From contig UWYS01000020.1 in the NCBI GenBank assembly GCA_900291925.1, forward strand, positions 62,001 through 126,000: a stretch of 64,000 nt of DNA, read 5' to 3'. Positions within the stretch are counted from its first letter, which is position 1, and every line of letters starts with the position of its first letter. Source of the DNA: Thecaphora thlaspeos (taxonomy: Eukaryota; Basidiomycota; Ustilaginomycetes; Urocystidales; Glomosporiaceae). The position numbers were made by a program, and so were the translations under genes. This document shows positions 10,204 to 21,333 of this stretch, one piece after another. Under the pieces are notes generated by a model. It saw nothing but the letters and a program-made list of their open reading frames with translations, did no database searches and had not been told where the DNA came from.

Positions 10204-10311
10204 AGCTTTGTGGCGCAGTCGGATCAGCGCGTTGGGCTCATATTACCTTTCCACATTGGTTGTATGATGTGAGTTACCCAAAGGTCGTCGGATCGAGACC
10301 GACCGAAGCTA
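10204..10311 (+). tRNA. Initiator tRNA-Met (CAT) with a 33-nt intron, copy 1
   Basis: The cloverleaf folds by hand. The acceptor AGCTTTG pairs with CGAAGCT, followed by A73. The D stem is GCGC/GCGC. The anticodon arm is TTGGG-CTCATAA-CCCAA with anticodon CAT at 10239-10241. The T stem is GTCGG/CCGAC with loop ATCGAGA. The intron, 10243-10275, lies between positions 37 and 38, the canonical nuclear site. An A1-T72 pair, three G-C pairs next to the anticodon loop, and A54/A60 in the T loop are initiator hallmarks; an elongator would have T54. A TTTT run at 10315-10318 follows. Copy 2 is on the opposite strand near 24.7 kb. Confidence 0.92.
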
Positions 10312-10314
10312 TTC

Positions 10315-10318
10315 TTTT
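10315..10318 (+). terminator. Pol III T-run terminator
   Basis: TTTT four bases after the mature 3' end of tRNA-Met copy 1, then a C-run and another T-run. Confidence 0.6.
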
Positions 10319-10319
10319 C

Positions 10320-11170
10320 CCCCCTTTTGCCTTCTTTCGAGCTTTTCCCTTTATGTCGACGTCGTCTCTCGACTGGATCTCAAGTCTGCTAAGCGGCAGG
10401 CATTATCTCTCATCAGCTTCAACACGTTTGATGGTCTAGAGGGGAAAGTGCTGAAATCAGGGTCTTCGTCGGCGAGACCGTGATTGGAGCCGTAAGTCGG
10501 AAGAGAGGTGACGCAGCTGAAGATGGAAAAGGCGAGGATGAGGAAAAGGAGGAGGAAGTGGAGTTAGCGGCCCATCGTGACTTTGGGCGAGGGTGGTTGG
10601 TGTAGAGCTGGGTCTGACGACGAGGATGGCCCGAACAGATGGGGCCCTAGTTCATTTTTCCCGCTCGTTCACTGCCATTTGCCCTCTGTCCTTGCTCACT
10701 TTGGAATTTTCGCCTCTGTGCCGTTCCACGCAGCGACAGTCACAGAGTCTTGGTGGTATGGGTCGATCTGCTCCTAATACCTGAGTCGCTAGGACGACTG
10801 TTGTTCTCTCCTGATGCAGCTGCTGTCCGCCGACCAGAGGACGAACAGTGGTAGGTACGAAAGAGACAAAGGCGCCCTAGTGGGTGGCGAAGACAAAAGT
10901 GATAGAAGAGACAAAAGAAAATAGGAAAACGCGCCAATAAAAGGAGGGGCCAGGTGGGCAGGTCGAGCACTCAAGACGGACAAACACTGCGCACTAGCAG
11001 CAGCCGGCGAGTAGACTGCCAGCAAGGCAGCGCGCCATCCAATGATCAGCGAGGCTTTTTGTGATCGGCCTGGACTCGGCCTCGCGGTAGATTGCGGCGG
11101 GGCTCTCACGAAGCCGCAAAGCTAAGTGGCCGAGTGAGCTGATGTTGCAGTCTCTCAAGCTCCTGAACAA
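10320..11170. other. Intergenic, no gene seen
   Basis: Between tRNA copy 1 and the promoter of the secreted-protein gene. Only short frames without recognisable features are present. Confidence 0.5.
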
Positions 11171-11172
11171 AA

Positions 11173-11182
11173 CATATTTAAG
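11173..11182 (+). promoter_or_regulatory. Probable TATA box of secreted-protein gene
   Basis: CATATTTAAG, about 265 bases before the ATG at 11446. It is followed by a pyrimidine-rich stretch. The spacing implies a long 5' leader, so its use is uncertain. Confidence 0.35.
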
Positions 11183-11445
11183 GAGACATTTTCTCCCACC
11201 GAGGCTCGTCCTGACCTGTCCTTCTTAGTCCATCCAAGTTTCCCAATTCTCCGCAAAAAGGTATGTTGACATCCGTCGCGCCTTCTCCTTCATGGCTATA
11301 TTGTTTGACCATCTTGTTGGCTTGTAAATCTTCCCTTCCAGATCGCACTCCTTTCAGTACCTTTTCCATCATTTTTGCAACGGACCTCACGCGATCTCAT
11401 CCCACTCCTAGTCCAGTCATATTGCAGCAGCCACGCAACGCCAAG

Positions 11446-12027
11446 ATGCACCTCGCTCATCGCCTCCTTCCTCTCCTTGCCCTCGCGCTCCTCGTCCACT
11501 CTACCTTCGCCGCACCCATGAATCCGGACGGCTACGGACACACTGAAGGCTCCAAGGACGGTAAATATCGGGGTGTCAAGGATTTCAAAGCCGGTTATTA
11601 TGCACCCATAAAGGGCATGTACAAACAAAGAACAGAGCAACGAACGGACAGAAAGGACCAATATCTCGGGAAGACGATGGTAGCCGACAAGGCCGAGACG
11701 CCCAAAGAGATGTTGCAAAGAACTCGAAAGATAGCGACTATCTTTAGAGACAGACAAGACGATGAAGGGTCCAGCCGTAGGCCGGTACAATTCATGGACT
11801 TCAAGAACGTGGAAACCATGAGTCCTTCGAATCGACACTCCCTCCAAAGAGGACCTTCCCGTTCCAACGCCGACCGCTCGCCTGTCAGTAGCTCGAAAGG
11901 CCACGATGTCGGGTCGAGCCACTCTGATTTCACAGCCAGGTACACTCGAGACTTTGATCTCAACAAGTTGTCCAAAGATGCAGAGGAAGAGCTCAAGAAC
12001 GTGGTGTCCCACTTCCATCTTCGCTAG
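11446..12027 (+). CDS. Small secreted protein, unknown function
   Basis: Single exon, 193 aa. The start at 11446 was chosen because it gives a textbook signal peptide: MHLAHR, then a Leu/Ala core, ending STFA|AP around residue 22. The mature part is hydrophilic and rich in Lys, Arg, Asp and Ser. It has no cysteine, no hydrophobic segment and no domain I recognise. Its C-terminus is DAEEELKNVVSHFHLR. There is no GPI-type tail. No dibasic processing array is obvious, although KR, RR and RK pairs occur. It could be a secreted effector-like or cell-wall protein, which is inference. An upstream in-frame ATG at 11263 would place the signal peptide internally and is unlikely. Confidence 0.75.
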   Translation: MHLAHRLLPLLALALLVHSTFAAPMNPDGYGHTEGSKDGKYRGVKDFKAGYYAPIKGMYKQRTEQRTDRKDQYLGKTMVADKAETPKEMLQRTRKIATIFRDRQDDEGSSRRPVQFMDFKNVETMSPSNRHSLQRGPSRSNADRSPVSSSKGHDVGSSHSDFTARYTRDFDLNKLSKDAEEELKNVVSHFHLR

Positions 12028-14568
12028 CTAAGCCACTCAAGTCATCGGCACGAACCAGGAAGAAGGAAGGCCTTCGACAGTTCGCAAAGGGCTCTTGGCC
12101 TACCGGCTCGATGGTCGTCTCGACTGCTTTTTCCTCCCAATACCCTTGCACGTCCATGTTCCAACTTGTCAGCTTGTCATGAAAAACTGGCTATGCCTAT
12201 CAGCACAAAATCTGAGATGACCGAGTCGAGCCGGACGTCCGTGTGAACATCGATCTCCACATCGGCAACGATGCGGACGTCTCGGAACCTTGGCCGCAAG
12301 GAGCCCGTTGGCCACTTCGACCTCTTCCGATTATTACCTACCGATCGACCTGAAAAATTGGCGACGATCGGGGCGTTTGAAAGTTTCGACTGTATCACCA
12401 CGGTAACCGAGGCGCAAGTCTGTACGGTCGAGCAGGCATGTAAAAGATCCGTTCAACCGAACCTGCCGGCTAGGACTTTGTAATCGTGCTGCTGTACGAG
12501 AGGCGGAGGGGTGCACCGTAGCGATGGCGACATCCGTCCGGCCACGGCCTCGTCCCACCCCGTCGTCATCCGAGCCCTCTTTATCGCAGGTGCACGGGAA
12601 AGTACAGCTTCAAATGCGGTCGAGTGAAACTGAAGACTTTCGATTGGCTGGACATGTGTGGGCGTAAAGGACAGCTCAACGAAATCGGAGCGATGAAATC
12701 GTTCCATCCCATCGCACATTTGTCCTTCTCGCATTCTGCCGCCCGTTCTTGGAGCCGACTTGCTCGCGATTCGTCTCCTTAGTTGCCCCCTCACTGACAG
12801 ATCGTGGTGATGATAACAGCGCTTCTCAGGGGGAAGATTTGTCTAGGGACGTAGAAACTTCATGGCCGACTCGGCCAGGTCGTGCCACCACTCCGCGAAG
12901 CCGCTGGGTTCCACGTTGAGGTTGATGTCGGTAGGGCGAGGGTGTGTGGTCGCCCGCTCAGGATTGATACGACTGGGTCCCTCGCCGTGACGGCGATTCG
13001 TAGGAACGACATCGACCCACTGACCAGGTCGACGGCCGCCTCGGGAGGAATTGCGGCGGCGTGAAGCCTCTTGACGCTCTCGCTATCGCTCTCGTGCTCC
13101 GACGGAGGCGCTTGAAGCTCCCACATCCCTCGTTCCGGCTCGGCTTCAGTGATTCGGAAGCGAGGTGCCGAGTGTTGCTGGTTTGAGGCGAGGCGATTGA
13201 GGCCGCCCGGCTGAGGACAAGAGCGCACCATTGGCTCCCCACAATAGTTGGAAGTGACTTCTTCATTATCAGGCTGTAGACGGAGCCAGCCGGGCGAGGT
13301 CACCGTTGGCTTTCCATGGGGTCCCTAATAGTCTGTCTCATACGGCGATGGAGCCGAGCTGACGGGAAGGACGAGTGGGAAAGAGAGTCAGTACGTACGA
13401 GTAGATGGGACGTAAGCAAGGTGGCAAGTGCAAGTAAAAGCTGCGAAGATACTCGAGCAAGACATGAGAAGGGGCCGGGAAATCGACAGGGAGAAGAGGT
13501 AAGTTAGAGCAAGGCGATCATGGTGTGTCCAAAGGCTCTTCGAATAGACCTACGTCGGCGTACCCTCTGTTTCTTGACACCTGAGGTGATGGTGGGAGGA
13601 CGGAAGGCCAGCTCGGCTACGCTCCCAGAAGATCCCTACTTCTACCTTCTTCCAGACAGCGAAAGCCTCGCTCCCGATCCAGCAGGATGCTTTGGAAGCT
13701 CCAGTGACTCGCGTGAAGGGCGCCGAAGGGGCGTCCAGGGCCAGCAAAGCCAAGCTTAGGGTTTGAAGGGCGAGCGGCGCGTTCGGAAGCGCTTTCCGGC
13801 TGTGCATGGAGGCATTCATTTCGGAACGGCGCTCGGTCTGGGGCATAATTCAGTCTGGAGCGAGAGCTTGTCGGTGCAAAAGAAGGTGCGAGACTCGTGT
13901 GCCCCAGCCCTGACTCGACGGCCCATCTCCGCTCGAGCGAGAGCAGAATCCGAGGATGACGGCTCTTTGGTGGGGAATAGAGACGGCAACATTCGTATCA
14001 AGAAACGGTTCTTCCGATGCGTATGAGCTGTCGATAGGGTGTCGGTGCGATCCGAAGGCGTGGGATAGGGTTTAGGTTGATGGCGTCGTGCCACCGAGGG
14101 GCGGATGGGTGGCGACACGGGCGGATCCGAGAAGGGAACGAGCCGAGGGCGTTGCGGCGGAAATGCCGGCTGACGCAGGGGCACGCGCGCGGGGCGGGAC
14201 GCCAACAAATATAATCTTGAAATGAAATATAACGTGTGACGTCCGACGGCCGTAAGGACTACCCTCCTGAACTCCGAGATGTGCGCACAGCGCAGCGGTG
14301 CTCGAACCACCACCGCCCCTACCTTGAGTGGCGACCAACAGCAGAGCAGAATAGAGTAGAGCAGAGCACAACGCATCGAACTGCGATTCAGTTGCTCGTG
14401 GAGTGTAGATCTCGTAGCCTGGACAGCCAAGAACGTCCGGCCGCATACGGCGTTCAGGACGACATCCATCTCGCCACACGCAACATGGCGGTAGAGTTGA
14501 GGAATGTGGCTTCCCCCATCTCTGGGTCCCATGCGGCAGTCACGACCCTTTGGTCGTGGTCGTGCTTC
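12028..14568. other. Gene-poor stretch
   Basis: About 2.5 kb with only short frames lacking motifs, none of which I can support. It includes a purine-rich GAGCAGAGCA-like stretch near 14340-14370. Confidence 0.5.
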
Positions 14569-14627
14569 GTAAGTTGGTCGGTCGTTCTGGGCTTACCCCT
14601 CTCTCTCTCTCTCTCTCTCTCTTACAG
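14569..14627 (+). other. Consensus-like intron, probably in a 5' leader
   Basis: A GTAAGT donor at 14569 and a TTACAG acceptor ending 14627, with a (CT)n polypyrimidine tract of about 20 bases directly before the acceptor. The 59-nt length fits a short fungal intron. It lies about 390 bases before the candidate start at 15018, so I read it as a 5' UTR intron of that gene. The CT tract could also be a plain microsatellite. Confidence 0.4.
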
Positions 14628-15017
14628 GCCGGCCGGCTGGCTGGAGCAAGCAAAGCAAGTCGTGGCCTGGTTGATGACGGATGCTCGCCTTTGCCTTGCT
14701 GACTTGATCTCGCCTTCCATCGCCCGACTTGCTCTCTTTCTCCCCCTCTCTCGCGCGCCAGAGACCCTTCTGAGTTGTCTTACAAGGACATCATCCTACA
14801 GGCCATCGTTTCGTCTCCCTCTCGCCCTCACTCTCTCGCCGCCCTCGACCGAGCTAGCTACACCCTCGCTCTCTCACCAGACCCCGACGCCGTCTTCTTT
14901 TCTGTCTCCGCCCCCGGCCCCAAAACCCTAGCTCAGGGTCGACCCACACAATTACCGAGCGAGGCAAACCGAAAAGCACCGGCTTCACCTCGGCGCAAGA
15001 AGCGCAACAATTGAGCA

Positions 15018-17155
15018 GTGACGATGGAGACCATCCACGAAGTCGTCCCCGTTTTTCCGCGTCGCAGCGCCTCTTTGCGGCCGCATCGCGGCGTCCTCGC
15101 CCCCCTCGCCCCTTGCTCGTCCTCGTCCGCGCCACGCCTCGCTCCTCGACCCTCCACCACCTCGTCCACCGCCACTACCGCTCCTACTCCTATTACCACC
15201 CCCACCCCTATCGAAAGCAGCAGCAGCAGCAGCAGCAACGTCGACCACAGACAGAGGAGCAAATCGTATCGCAAGCGTGTCCCGCCCGCGCTCCCGCTCG
15301 CCTTGGACGGACATCCACTTCCATCGGAAGGCCGTACCTCCTCGACCTCTGCTTTTCCCCCTTTGTCGCCGGCTTCTCCCATCTCTCCCACCACCGCCGT
15401 CTCCGGTACTGCACCAAGTCACACTGCGCTGAGGTCGAGCGGCATCGATAAGGGCAAGTCCAAGCAGCACCAAGGACCAGCACCGCCGCTCATCTCAACA
15501 TCCGCGGCGACAGCGACGCGAGCGTCGTCTTCCTACGTCCGCACATGACGGGCCAGCCTCTCTCCCTCTCCATCCCGGAACACTTTCTTCCTCTCTCCGC
15601 TCGACGCCGATCCAAACCGTCGCGGCTCCTCTTCCTCCACCTCGTCCTCTTCCGCCACCCACCGCACGCCCACGTTTGTCGACGACCGCCGGGGAAGCGA
15701 CGGTTCCTCTAGCGGGGCGAGCAGTACCAGCCACGCGCACCAACATCAACAAGAGCACGTCAGCAGCAGCAGCAACAGCGGCGCCGGAAAGGAGAACGAC
15801 AACGAGATGACCTCCTCTGCCATCCACACCACGACGGGTACCATAACCCCCTCGTCTACCTTCAAAGGCACCGCGGATGTTGTTGGCTACCACACTGTGA
15901 CTCGCGCTCGCACGGGTCGGGTCCACGTGCTGCACATGCCCACCTCTGTCTCGTTCGTACCGACCAACCAGCCGCAGACGGCCATCAGTATCAATAAGGA
16001 TCGCATCGTGATCGACACCATCTACCCACCCACTCTCTCCGCCTATCCTCATCCGGCTCTGTTGGAGGCCGATGGAAAGCAAGGTGTAAGGAGAACAGCA
16101 GCTGCCGATGTCGTTCACACTCTACGTGACCACGAGGCTAGCCTGCTGGTAGCGCTGGAACAGATCAAGACGTTCAACCTGGAGGGAAGCGTCGAGGACG
16201 AAATCGAACTGACGGTTCGCAGTACCACCATCTTTCCACCTCCGCAAATCGGAGTTAGGATGGGAGTCGTCAAGGACGTTGGAGGTGCCGGGCCAGACGA
16301 CTGTCCCTGCATCTGCTGTACGGTCGGTTGCAGCGCTCCTCGTTTCGCCACCGCCCAACCCGGCGTCGAGACGAGGCTAGCACCGCTTCCGGTCTTGTCC
16401 TCTTCCTCTTCCTCTGGCTTTTCGATGCCCGGTACACCCACCTCTCCTATCCACCGCTCGGGTCCCATCATATCAGCCATGATTCCCCCGCCCATCTTCG
16501 GACTCCACCACGACGTCGATCCCACGCACATCCCCACGCCCTACCCGGTGAAAGGCGAGCTAGTCTCTCGGTCCGTCTACATCGCGCCGAACGACGCACG
16601 TGTCACCTCAACCTACGATCCTACGACATGCACCGACTCTTCACACCGTCTCTCTATCGCAGAGGGTCTACCCTGTGCCATCGAACAAGGTATAATCCCA
16701 CCCGCACGTAGGAGTTGAAAGGTATACGCTACGGGGGTAGGAGGGGAGCTAGGAGTAGCGCCAACCTATCCACCACCACCTCCCAATCCGTCCTCGGTGG
16801 AGCTGCAGCTGCATCGGTTGGAAAGACGTATAGGTCACGTATGAGTCCAGACTCTTCCTTCGTCGCAAGACCACACCTAGACACAACAAAACCTCTACCT
16901 ACAACACCGTCCTTGCCAAACTTCCAACGGGGTGAAGTCAATGTGCAAGCGATCAAGAAGCAAACCCCCCTCCCACCCGTACCGCAGACGCAAGAACAAA
17001 CTTTGAAGAAGGAATCGACATTGTCAAGGTTGAGGAGGTCCTTGAGCACAATCAGCGGAAGGAGGAAGAAGGCATCACCAAACACGCAGGCGAGAGAGGA
17101 TGAGAAGACGAACGGGGATGCTGGTGTCGATGAGTTTGGAGCCGTCAGGGCTTGA
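15018..17155 (+). CDS. Low-complexity protein, gene model unresolved
   Basis: Three open segments suggest one gene. Segment 1 (15018-15548) is Ser/Thr/Pro-rich. Segment 2 (15549-16718) is in the same frame after a TGA at 15546-15548. It includes KDRIVIDTIYPPTLSAY, a Cys cluster (CPCICC) and RVTSTYDP. Segment 3 (16712-17155, another frame) ends with a basic, coiled stretch. A second frame at about 15480-15600 encodes a well-structured peptide (LNIRGDSDASVVFLRPH) that spans the TGA, hinting at an unrecognised intron or frameshift. A TAG acceptor at 16709-16711 would join segment 2 to segment 3, but I found no good donor. I do not recognise the family; an arrestin-like fold was considered but not shown. 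Confidence 0.4.
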
Positions 17156-17530
17156 GTCGCTTCCGGATGTAGCGTCTTGGATCCACCGCATGCACATTGC
17201 AATCCCACACACGCACGCTCAGACGCAAAGGCGGACCAGCTGAAAGATTCGCAATGTCCAAATCAGAGGGCGATGTCATCACGAGACGACACGAGACGAG
17301 ACGACATGAGATGCAGCGCGAGGATCCAGAGCTCTACGAGGATCTCGCACTCCGTTCGCTTTTAGGTTGTGCGCACCATTGCGCGCGTGGGAGTGTGTGA
17401 CAAGACTGACTACCCGAAAGAGGGATCACGGAAAACGACAACGGAACAACGGGTCGAAAGGTCAAAGAGCTTGTACATGCGTTGCGGGTGGGACGGGAAA
17501 GAGACGGGTCACCGGTCGGCCAGCATGGGC
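17156..17530. other. Convergent intergenic region
   Basis: It contains an ACGAGACGAGACG-like purine repeat near 17280-17310. It is probably the 3' UTR of malic enzyme on the minus strand. No gene is seen. Confidence 0.5.
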
Positions 17531-19529
17531 CTACGCATCGTCGACACCGCCATACTTGGGGATCCACATCTCGTCTTCGACCCAGCTGCGCAGTCGGTCC
17601 TCGTCCATGCTGGCCGTGTAGCCGCCGTCGTTGGCGACGCCCTGCTTGTTGGCCATCTGGATGCAGCGCACGGCAATGTCGCGGCTGATTTCGCGGATCC
17701 GATCCGTCTTGGGGTACAGTCGTCCCTCATCGCGCTCAGCCTGGGTCAGGGCGTCCGAGAGGGCGAGGGCGCTCTCGGTGATGATCTCTGGGGTGATGCG
17801 AGATGCCTTGCACAGGGCCGCGCACAGGCCGATGCCCGGGAAGACGAGGAAGTTGTTGCCCTGGCCCGGGATCAGCTTCTTGCCCGTCGGCGACTGCGAC
17901 GCCTCAATCTTGGGGAACGGCGAGCCGGCGGCGAAGAGGACACGCCCCTCGGTGTGTCGAACGGCCTCCTCGTAAGTGCACTCGCTGTTGTCGGTCGGGT
18001 TCGAGAGCGGGAAGATGATCGGGCGCTTGTTGAGCGCCGCTACCTTGCGGATGATGATCTCGTCAAACGTGCCCCGGACCGTCGAAAGTCCCACCAGTGC
18101 CGTCGGCTTGACGTAGTCAACGGCCTCGACTAGCGAACGGTGCTGCTGGCCGGCATTATCGCTGCGCGCAAAGTAGACCTTGTGTTCGGGCAGCTTGTCG
18201 CCGCGGTCCTTCGTGACGAGGCCCTTGGAGTCAAAGATCCATACGCGGTCCCTGGCCTCTTCCTCGGTCAGCCCTTGCCTCATGAAGAAGCTGAGCAGCT
18301 GCTTGCCGACGCCGACGGCGGCCGAGCCGGCGCCTGCCATCAGGATCCGCTGGTCCCACAGCGGCTTACCGCTTGCCTTGGCGGCGATCCGCGCCGCGTT
18401 GGCGAAGCCGGCCAGGATCACGCTCCCGGTGCCCTGAATATCGTCGTTGAACATCGGGTACTTGTCCTGGTAGCGCTCGAGGAAGAGGAAGGCGTTCTCC
18501 GAGGTGAAGTCCTCGAACTGGATGATGAGGTTGGGGTACTTGGTGTGGAGCGCCTCCATGACCTCGTCGAGGAACTCGATGTACTCCTGCGTTCCCGCGC
18601 GCTCGCGACGGAGGCCGAGGTACAGCGGGTCCTCGAGGTTCTTCTTGTTGTTGGTGCCGAGGTCGACGACGATCGGGACCGTGGCGCGCGGGTGGATGCC
18701 GGCGCCGGCAACATAGAGCGAGAGCTTGCCGATCGAGATGCCCTGGCCGTTCCAGCCGAGGTCGCCGAGGCCGAGGATGCGCGAGCCGTCGGTGATGACG
18801 GCGATCCGCGGGGCGCCCGAGGGGACGGGCCAATTGTCGACCAGGTCGGCCACCTTGCCCTTGTCCTCTAGCGAGATCGACAGGCCCTCGGGTCGGCGAT
18901 AGATTTCAGAAAACTGTCGGCGGGGAGGTGGCGAAGAAACATTGAAGGGAAGTCAGGAAGAGCTCAGCGGTCGTTCGGGGCAGGGCCATTGAGCTCGGGA
19001 CAAGAAGGGCCGTCCGTCTGCTCACCTTTTGGCACGCCTCGCCAACGGTCGGCGTATAGATGAGCGGAAGGCACTCTTCCATGTGCTCCATGACGAGGGC
19101 GTAGAAGAGGCGGGTATTTGTCTGTCGGAGGCTGCTGAGGAAGATGTACTTTTCGATGGGCGTCGCCTTGTTGCGGAGCTGCTGGGTGACGCGGAGAAGC
19201 TGGACACTGAGGTTCTGGCGTGCCGGCGGAAGAAGGCCGCGGAGGCCGAGCTGGTCGCGCTTCTCGTAGGAGAAGGCGGTGTCTACGTTGGCGTAAGGGT
19301 CGGCATAGATGAGGTCAGCGTTGCTCGCTTCTAGCCGCCGGGCCGAGGTCGAGAAGCTGTGAGCAGACGCAGAAGGCGGAAGCACGGATCGCGACAAGGA
19401 TGGTGAGAGCGAGGCGGACGAGTAGGAGCAGCCGGCAGCAGGGACGGTGTTCGCCACACCCTGCCTTCCGACGCCCCTGCTGGCCTGTCTAGCCGCTCTC
19501 GGGAGAGCTGATGAAAACATGGTGGACAT
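17531..19529 (-). CDS. NAD-type malic enzyme, mitochondrial
   Basis: Two exons: 19529-19026 and 18913-17531. The intron, 19025-18914, has a GTGAGC donor and a CGACAG acceptor at phase 0. The join creates EACQK|FSEIYRRPEGLS, a conserved malic-enzyme stretch. The protein is 628 aa and decarboxylates malate to pyruvate. An Arg/Ser-rich N-terminus without acids (MFSSALPRAARQASRGVGRQ) looks like a mitochondrial presequence. FNDDIQGTGSV is the metal/substrate motif. GAGSAAVGVG is the dinucleotide loop. WIFDSKG, with Asp at the end of the next strand, favours NAD over NADP (inference from the family). Met at 19520 is an alternative start. A 19-T run on the coding strand lies in the 5' leader. Confidence 0.93.
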
Positions 19530-19645
19530 CGAAGAGAAACGACACCAGCTAGTTGGCGTCTGGGGTGCCGAGACGGTCTCGAAGCAGAGGTGGGGTGCAA
19601 AGGGTGCCGCGACGACGACAGTGGCGACAAATGCGATGCGACGGG

Positions 19646-19664
19646 AAAAAAAAAAAAAAAAAAA
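19646..19664. repeat. Homopolymer A19
   Basis: A run of 19 A (T19 on the malic-enzyme coding strand), 117 bases before that gene's ATG. Confidence 0.95.
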
Positions 19665-20715
19665 GTCAAGACAAACAGGGAAGCACCAGCAGCAGCAGCG
19701 AGGCAGAGACGGCGATGAAGAGGTAGAGGTTTGTCTCGGGGTCCATGCAACGGCGGGCGAGAGCAGAGCGGGTGCGAGGACGGGACGAGGGGTGAAGGGA
19801 TAGACGACGATCACGACGGTGCGGAGAGGAAACGAACGAAGGATGGAAGGATAGAAAAGGGGGGCAGGAGGGAAGGAGGGAAGGAGGAAGAACAGGACAA
19901 AGACGAGGACGAGCAGAGGACGGGTCACGTCTGAGAAGAAAGCGGTCAACCCGGGGCGGTACGGGGCACGGAAACGGCGCGGGTTTTGTGGAGCTCTGCT
20001 CGCCCCTGACGCTGCCTCGGCCCAAATTTGTTCCCACTTTTCCGGATGCCATCGCCCCCGCAGCCGCCCAGTTTCGCCCTTGTCCGATATCATGCGTCGG
20101 ATTGGCATGCCTCATCGTCCCGTCCACTTTGCCAAACTCCCGGATGATGCCTGCGAAGCGAAGAGGATGAGAGTATCCGGCCAGGATGAGAGCGAAGATA
20201 CGAGCTCGTGCGAGAGGCCGGACGTGCTCAGAACAGTTGGTCCAAGGGTTGATCCAGAGAAGCAGCAGCACCAGCAGCAGACTAGGTCGAGCTCGTCATG
20301 CATCATGCCGGCGAGGCATGCCTAGCAAGGCCACATCGAGACCGTTCGGAACCCCCTCTCCACGCCTGCCGATGCCGATTCGTCACAGAAAGCCAAAGAG
20401 GGACCGCCGACCCGTTGGCTCTAAGTGCGCCGGCCGCTGCATTTCTCGTCCTCTCTTGGACCAGCTTTGCCATCCCCTCTTCGACTTCCGTCGTGCGAGC
20501 ATGCTGTACTTGCCCATCTCGTGTGGACGAGCAGAGCAGACCAGAGCAGACCAGAGCGGATCAAAGACGTACGAACTCGCGGTTCGATTGCCTACTGTAT
20601 GACCAAGCCGGACGGCGAGCCCCGGCGGTGGGAGCGTGTTAGCTGCATGCAGGGCCTGCTGGACAATGCATGGAAGGACGGCAGCGTCGGCATTCTTGCG
20701 CGACAAGCTGCGCTA
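19665..20715. other. Intergenic upstream of malic enzyme
   Basis: Contains the malic-enzyme promoter on the minus strand and a short tandem of CAGAGCAGAC units near 20530-20560. No supported gene. Confidence 0.45.
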
Positions 20716-21333
20716 TCATGATTCGTCGTCAGGCCGGTCCTCGACCGCAAAATGGACAGCGTCGGAGCATCCCGGAAACGGAACAAAGAGGGAACGAGAC
20801 AGGATGACCGGTGACCTTGCTCGCCGCCGCCGTCGCCGCGGCCGCTGAAGCCAACGGCGCGGCAACGTCGGTGCAAAGCCAGCTCTGCCTGTCGTCCACG
20901 TAGGGACGAATAGCCAGACCGGCCATACAGAGGCAGCAAAAGCAGGAGCACGGCATAGCATACCCAAGACGAAACGGCCAGTGCAACGAGTGCCAACCAG
21001 CCCTCAGACGTCCGAAGACATCATCGAAACAAGACGAGACGAGACAAGACGAGAGCGAGCCGCGAGAGAGAAAGAGAGGGACCCCTTCAAGAACTACACC
21101 GGGTCGGAGCGCAACAACTCACCCTGGTTAGTGAAGACGTCGCGAAGGTTGACAGCGCCACCATAGGGGTGCTTGGCGATGGCGTGGTGGAGGTTGTCTT
21201 CGCGCGGGTCGTCGCTCGTCTTGTGGTCGGGCGTAGGCTGGTGCGGCTTGGTGCTGGCGTTAGCGGCGGTCGTCACTGTTGTCTGCGTGTTGGCAGTGGC
21301 CGCCTTGGGGCCGTCTGCAACGGGAGGCGTCAT
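20716..21333 (-). CDS. Weak two-exon candidate gene
   Basis: Exon 1 (21333-21123) encodes a Thr/Ala/Pro-rich start, then AIAKHPYGGAVNLRDVFTNQ. A strong GTGAGT donor follows directly. The only nearby acceptor (CTGAG, 21003) gives a 120-nt intron and an exon 2 at 21002-20716 that stays open to a stop. The product would be 165 aa. In this join, exon 2 is Arg-rich with a weak hydrophobic part. The neighbouring frame has a much better membrane segment (ALVALAVSSWVCYAVLLLLL) that the splice does not reach. Exon 1 looks genuine because it ends at a donor in a protein-like context; exon 2 is doubtful. No family is recognised. Confidence 0.25.

Noticed and set aside
12860..13303. 147-codon minus-strand frame
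   Set aside because: No domain, no splice context and mixed composition. Not distinguishable from chance.
14236..14931. 231-codon plus-strand frame
   Set aside because: It reads through a consensus-like intron and its CT microsatellite (Ser-Leu repeats). Better explained as leader sequence.
19646..19664. A19 run as a possible retroposon poly(A) tail
   Set aside because: No target-site duplication or inserted coding sequence is visible on either side.
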